NCBI GenBank assembly: GCA_964552675.1
Contig: CAZKHJ010000010.1
Location: 1-64,000 of the forward strand
Direction: 5' to 3'
From: Sulfurimicrobium sp964552675
GTDB taxonomy: Bacteria; Pseudomonadota; Gammaproteobacteria; Burkholderiales; Sulfuricellaceae
Length of the DNA stretch: 64,000 nucleotides
Below, in pieces: positions 61,350 to 64,000 of this stretch; positions within the stretch are counted from its first letter, which is position 1, and every line of letters starts with the position of its first letter. Below the pieces are notes generated by a model. It was given only the letters and a program-made list of their open reading frames with translations. It was not told where the DNA came from and searched no databases. Made by a program: the position numbers and the translations under genes.

Positions 61350-62258
61350 ATGTTGAACAATCTGTTTAAATCCCTCGCGGCAGCCATCCTGGCAACATTT
61401 GCCGCACCCGCCCTCGCCGCCCTCAACATCCTCGCCTGTGAGCCCGAATGGGGTGCGCTGGCACAGGAACTGGGCGGCGAACTGGTGTCGGTTTACAGCG
61501 CCACCAATGCCCTGCAGGACCCCCACCGCATCGAAGCCCGCCCCAGCCTGCTGGCACGTGCGCGCAACGCCGACCTGCTGGCCTGCACCGGGGCGGAGCT
61601 GGAGGCGGGCTGGCTGCCGATTCTGCTGCGCCAGTCCGGCAACCCCAAAATCCAGCCCGGCAAGCCCGGATATTTCGAGGCGGCGCGCCACGTCCGCATG
61701 CTGGAAATTCCAGCCCGGCTCGACCGTGCCGAAGGCGACGTGCATGCCGGAGGCAATCCCCACATCCAGACCGACCCGCGCAACATTGCCCTGGTAGCGG
61801 CAGCGCTGAGCCGGCAACTGGCCGAGGCCGACCCCGCCAATGCCGCCCGCTACCAGACTCGCCATCAGGATTTTTCCCGCCGCTGGCAGACAGCCCTGAT
61901 GCGCTGGGAAAAACTGGCCGCACCGCTCAGGGGCTCCGCCATCGTGGTCCAGCACAAGGGCTTCCCCTATCTGGAAAGCTGGCTCGGACTCAGGGAAATC
62001 GCCACGCTCGAACCCAAACCCGGAGTCGAGCCCAGCAGCGGCCATTTGTCCCAGGTGCTGGCCAGCCTGCAGCAGCAGCCGGCACGGATGATCATCCGCG
62101 CCGCCTACAATGACGGCCGCGCCTCCGAATGGCTGGCCAGCCGGGCCAAATTGCCGGTCGTCGAACTGCCGTTTACGATTGGCGGCTCCGAGCAGGCAAA
62201 AGATCTGTTCAGCCTGTTCGACGATACCCTGCGGCGTCTGCTGGAGGCCGCCAGGTGA
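61350..62258 (+). CDS. Metal ABC transporter substrate-binding protein (ZnuA-like)
   Basis: 302-residue periplasmic binding protein. Signal peptide 1-23, then metal ligands near D-P-H-R-I-E, G-G-N-P-H-I and V-V-Q-H-K-G (three histidines), as in ZnuA/TroA-type proteins. The histidine-rich loop of true ZnuA is missing, so zinc or manganese is possible. Stop overlaps the permease start (GTGA). Confidence 0.85.
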   Translation: MLNNLFKSLAAAILATFAAPALAALNILACEPEWGALAQELGGELVSVYSATNALQDPHRIEARPSLLARARNADLLACTGAELEAGWLPILLRQSGNPKIQPGKPGYFEAARHVRMLEIPARLDRAEGDVHAGGNPHIQTDPRNIALVAAALSRQLAEADPANAARYQTRHQDFSRRWQTALMRWEKLAAPLRGSAIVVQHKGFPYLESWLGLREIATLEPKPGVEPSSGHLSQVLASLQQQPARMIIRAAYNDGRASEWLASRAKLPVVELPFTIGGSEQAKDLFSLFDDTLRRLLEAAR

Positions 62259-63025
62259 GCACCGCCCCGGACTGGGGGCTGCTGTTCCCGGCCTTTCTTG
62301 CCGGCCTGATGGTGCTTGCCACCCATATCCCGCTGGGCATGCAGGTGCTCGCCCGGGGCATCGTGTTCATCGACCTGGCAATCGCGCAGATCGCCGGCCT
62401 GGGGGTCATCGCTGCGGACGGTCTCGGCTTCGGGCCTCAGGGCTGGGCAGTGCAGCTCTCGGCAGTCGGTGCGGCACTGCTGGGGGCGGCCGTTTTCACA
62501 CTGAGCGAAAAACGCTGGCCGGAGGTGCAGGAGGCGCTGATCGGGGTCACCTTCGTGCTGGCAGCCAGCGGCGGCGCCCTGTTGCTGGCGGGGAACCCCC
62601 ATGGCGGAGAACATCTGCAGAATTTGCTGGTGGGGCAAATCCTGTGGGTCAGCCCGGCGCAGCTATGGCCGGCAGCCTTGCTTACGGCCACGCTTCTTGC
62701 CGTGTGGCTGCGCTGGCGCGGGCAGATGGGACGGTTTGGCTTCTACGCCCTGTTTGCCTGTGCTGTCACCGCCTCGGTGCAGCTGGTTGGCGTCTATCTG
62801 GTATTCGCCAGCCTGATCATCCCCGCCCTCGCCACCCGCCATTTCACCCGTTGGCGCATTCCTGCCGCCTATTTTCTGGGCAGCGCAAGCTATGCACTGG
62901 GCCTGATTTTTTCCGCCTGGAGCGATCTGCCCTCCGGCGCGCTCATTGTCTGGGCACTGGCAATCCTGGGAATGCTGGGCTACTGGCTTGGGCCTGAAGT
63001 TCCGAATCAGGGAAATCCCTATTGA
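62255..63025 (+). CDS. Metal ABC transporter permease (ABC-3 family)
   Basis: 256-residue membrane protein with about eight helices and the ABC-3 signature G-V-Y-L-V-F-A-S-L-I-I-P. Normal length for ZnuB/TroC-type permeases. The GTG at 62255 is the likely start. No ATPase gene is present before or after it in this window, so the ATPase must be elsewhere. Confidence 0.88.
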   Translation: MSTAPDWGLLFPAFLAGLMVLATHIPLGMQVLARGIVFIDLAIAQIAGLGVIAADGLGFGPQGWAVQLSAVGAALLGAAVFTLSEKRWPEVQEALIGVTFVLAASGGALLLAGNPHGGEHLQNLLVGQILWVSPAQLWPAALLTATLLAVWLRWRGQMGRFGFYALFACAVTASVQLVGVYLVFASLIIPALATRHFTRWRIPAAYFLGSASYALGLIFSAWSDLPSGALIVWALAILGMLGYWLGPEVPNQGNPY

Positions 63026-63062
63026 GCAATCCGGGCAAGCAACCTAAAATACACAGCAATCA

Positions 63063-63095
63063 TGTAGGACAATTACACCCCCCTGTAGGACAAAT
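63063..63095 (+). promoter_or_regulatory. Direct repeat TGTAGGACAA
   Basis: Two copies of TGTAGGACAA, at 63063-63072 and 63084-63093, start to start 21 bases (two helix turns), just upstream of the STAS-like gene. The second copy also holds its AGGA ribosome site. Could be a regulator site. Confidence 0.35.
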
Positions 63096-63097
63096 TC

Positions 63098-64000
63098 GTG
63101 TTCTCCTTCTTACGCAAGCCTAAACCGGACAACTCCGCGCCCGCCCCGAAAAAGCCGGCACCAGCACCCGTCGTGGCGGCCAAAACGGAACCGCAAGCTG
63201 CGCCGGAAACAACCGCCTCGCAGCCACAGGCGGCTGCCAACGAGGAAATTGTCGTCTTCGAAAGCATCAGCGCAGCAGCCGGTTCGGCAGTGGAAGAAGC
63301 CGCGGTTTACTACGCCAACAATATGGCAGACCAGGCCATCGCCAGCCTGAGCCACTATCTTCATGATCACCCCAACATGAAGGAAATGCAGCCGTGGCTG
63401 ATGCTGTTCGACCTGTATCAGCTCCAGGGCAACAAGCCGGCATTCAATGAATTATCGATGCAGTTCGTGGTCAAGTTCGAGCGTTCCGCGCCGATCTGGA
63501 AAGCTCCAGCCGCATCCGCTCCCACAAAGAAATCTGACACCGGACAGCAAAAAGACCTGCTGACCCTGGGCAACCGGCTGGCCGCGGGCCCGCAACTGGA
63601 AAAAATCTGCCAGCTGGCGCAGGGCAGCACTAATGCACGGGTAAACCTGAACGATGTCGCCGAGGTCGAACTGGATGGCTGCAAGCTGATGCAGGAAGGC
63701 CTGTCGAGTTGCCGCAAAAAGGGCAAGATCGTTCAGCTCGAAGGCGCCGACCACCTGATCGAGGTGCTGAAAAAGCAGATCGCCGCAGATGGCCATGGCA
63801 ACGAGGATCGCCTGGCCTGGCTGCTGCTGTTCGAGCTATACCAGTGGCTGGGCAAGGAAGCGGAATACGAGGAACTGGCAATTGAATACGCCGTTTCCTT
63901 CGAAATCTCCCCCCCTGCCTGGGAAGCGGTCAAACCGGCCTTGGCTGCCGCCCAGGCCAAGATCCAGAGTGAGCCTGCCAGCAAACCGGCGGAAGCTGAC
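63098..64000 (+). CDS. STAS-like/TPR-like protein, cut by the window edge
   Basis: At least 301 codons with no stop up to the window edge. Starts at GTG 63098 with an AGGA site 7 bases upstream. A proline/alanine-rich N-terminus (residues 1-50) is followed by helical TPR-like parts and a STAS-like domain (about 150-225, D-L-L-T-L-G-N-R-L and V-N-L-N-D-V-A-E-V-E-L-D-G-C). Function unknown. Continues beyond 64000. Confidence 0.75.
   Translation, partial: MFSFLRKPKPDNSAPAPKKPAPAPVVAAKTEPQAAPETTASQPQAAANEEIVVFESISAAAGSAVEEAAVYYANNMADQAIASLSHYLHDHPNMKEMQPWLMLFDLYQLQGNKPAFNELSMQFVVKFERSAPIWKAPAASAPTKKSDTGQQKDLLTLGNRLAAGPQLEKICQLAQGSTNARVNLNDVAEVELDGCKLMQEGLSSCRKKGKIVQLEGADHLIEVLKKQIAADGHGNEDRLAWLLLFELYQWLGKEAEYEELAIEYAVSFEISPPAWEAVKPALAAAQAKIQSEPASKPAEAD

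Overview
The window is one dense, GC-rich chromosomal stretch from a betaproteobacterium. Several gene orders point to the Nitrosomonadales-like part of that class: MidA / pteridine reductase / ttcA, tandem lpxL-type acyltransferases, dapF-DUF484-xerC, pepP-ubiH-ubi hydroxylase beside a divergent rlpA, and dacA-dat-ybeD-lipB-lipA. This placement is inferred from gene content and order; no rRNA, tRNA, CRISPR array or complete insertion sequence was seen.

Layout. 0-3.5 kb: FecR-domain protein, MidA-type methyltransferase, pteridine reductase, ttcA. 3.5-8.5 kb: envelope genes on the minus strand (PagL-like deacylase, a four-gene LpoB / YcfL / COG3014 / CsgG-like cluster, TonB-like protein). 8.6-13.6 kb: RNB ribonuclease, mpl, DUF2279 protein, xthA. 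13.7-15.6 kb: an AAA ATPase plus DUF4276 (TOPRIM-like) pair, a candidate defence module. 15.7-27.7 kb: DUF928 protein, CHASE2-adenylate cyclase and CHAT protease on one strand, divergent from a 1739-residue two-partner-secretion exoprotein and its TpsB transporter. 27.7-35.2 kb: glutaredoxin-like protein, then polyphosphate genes (pap, dgkA, CYTH-CHAD, an orphan ParA, ppk1) and yggX. 35.3-45.5 kb: acyltransferases, MYG1 protein, rhlE, methyltransferases, yceH, dapF, DUF484, xerC. 45.5-51.8 kb: a relic xerC tail with palindromic repeats, methyltransferase, dsbC, two ubiquinone hydroxylases, pepP, rlpA. 51.9-55.7 kb: an accessory insert (Fic protein, XRE regulator, lipoprotein, unknown secreted protein) between rlpA and dacA. 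55.7-59.5 kb: dacA to lipA. 59.6-63.0 kb: DUF2946-like protein, outer-membrane barrel, metal-binding protein and ABC-3 permease with no ATPase. The right edge cuts a gene encoding a STAS-like protein.

How the genes work together. Most are envelope or cofactor housekeeping genes. Two groups look like under-described systems. The first is the secretion cluster, in which a signal-peptide-bearing CHAT protease with an intact His-Cys dyad is paired with a giant TpsA exoprotein, its TpsB pore, a membrane cyclase with a periplasmic sensor, and a periplasmic DUF928 protein. The second is the ppk1 operon, where a ParA-type ATPase with no ParB is translationally coupled to polyphosphate kinase and followed by a CHAD protein, the domain known to bind polyphosphate granules; a granule-positioning role is a reasonable hypothesis. 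Smaller items of interest are a duplicated 3' end of xerC, two families of palindromic repeats (one now encoding the C-terminus of LipB), and candidate XRE operators over a promoter at 53.2 kb.
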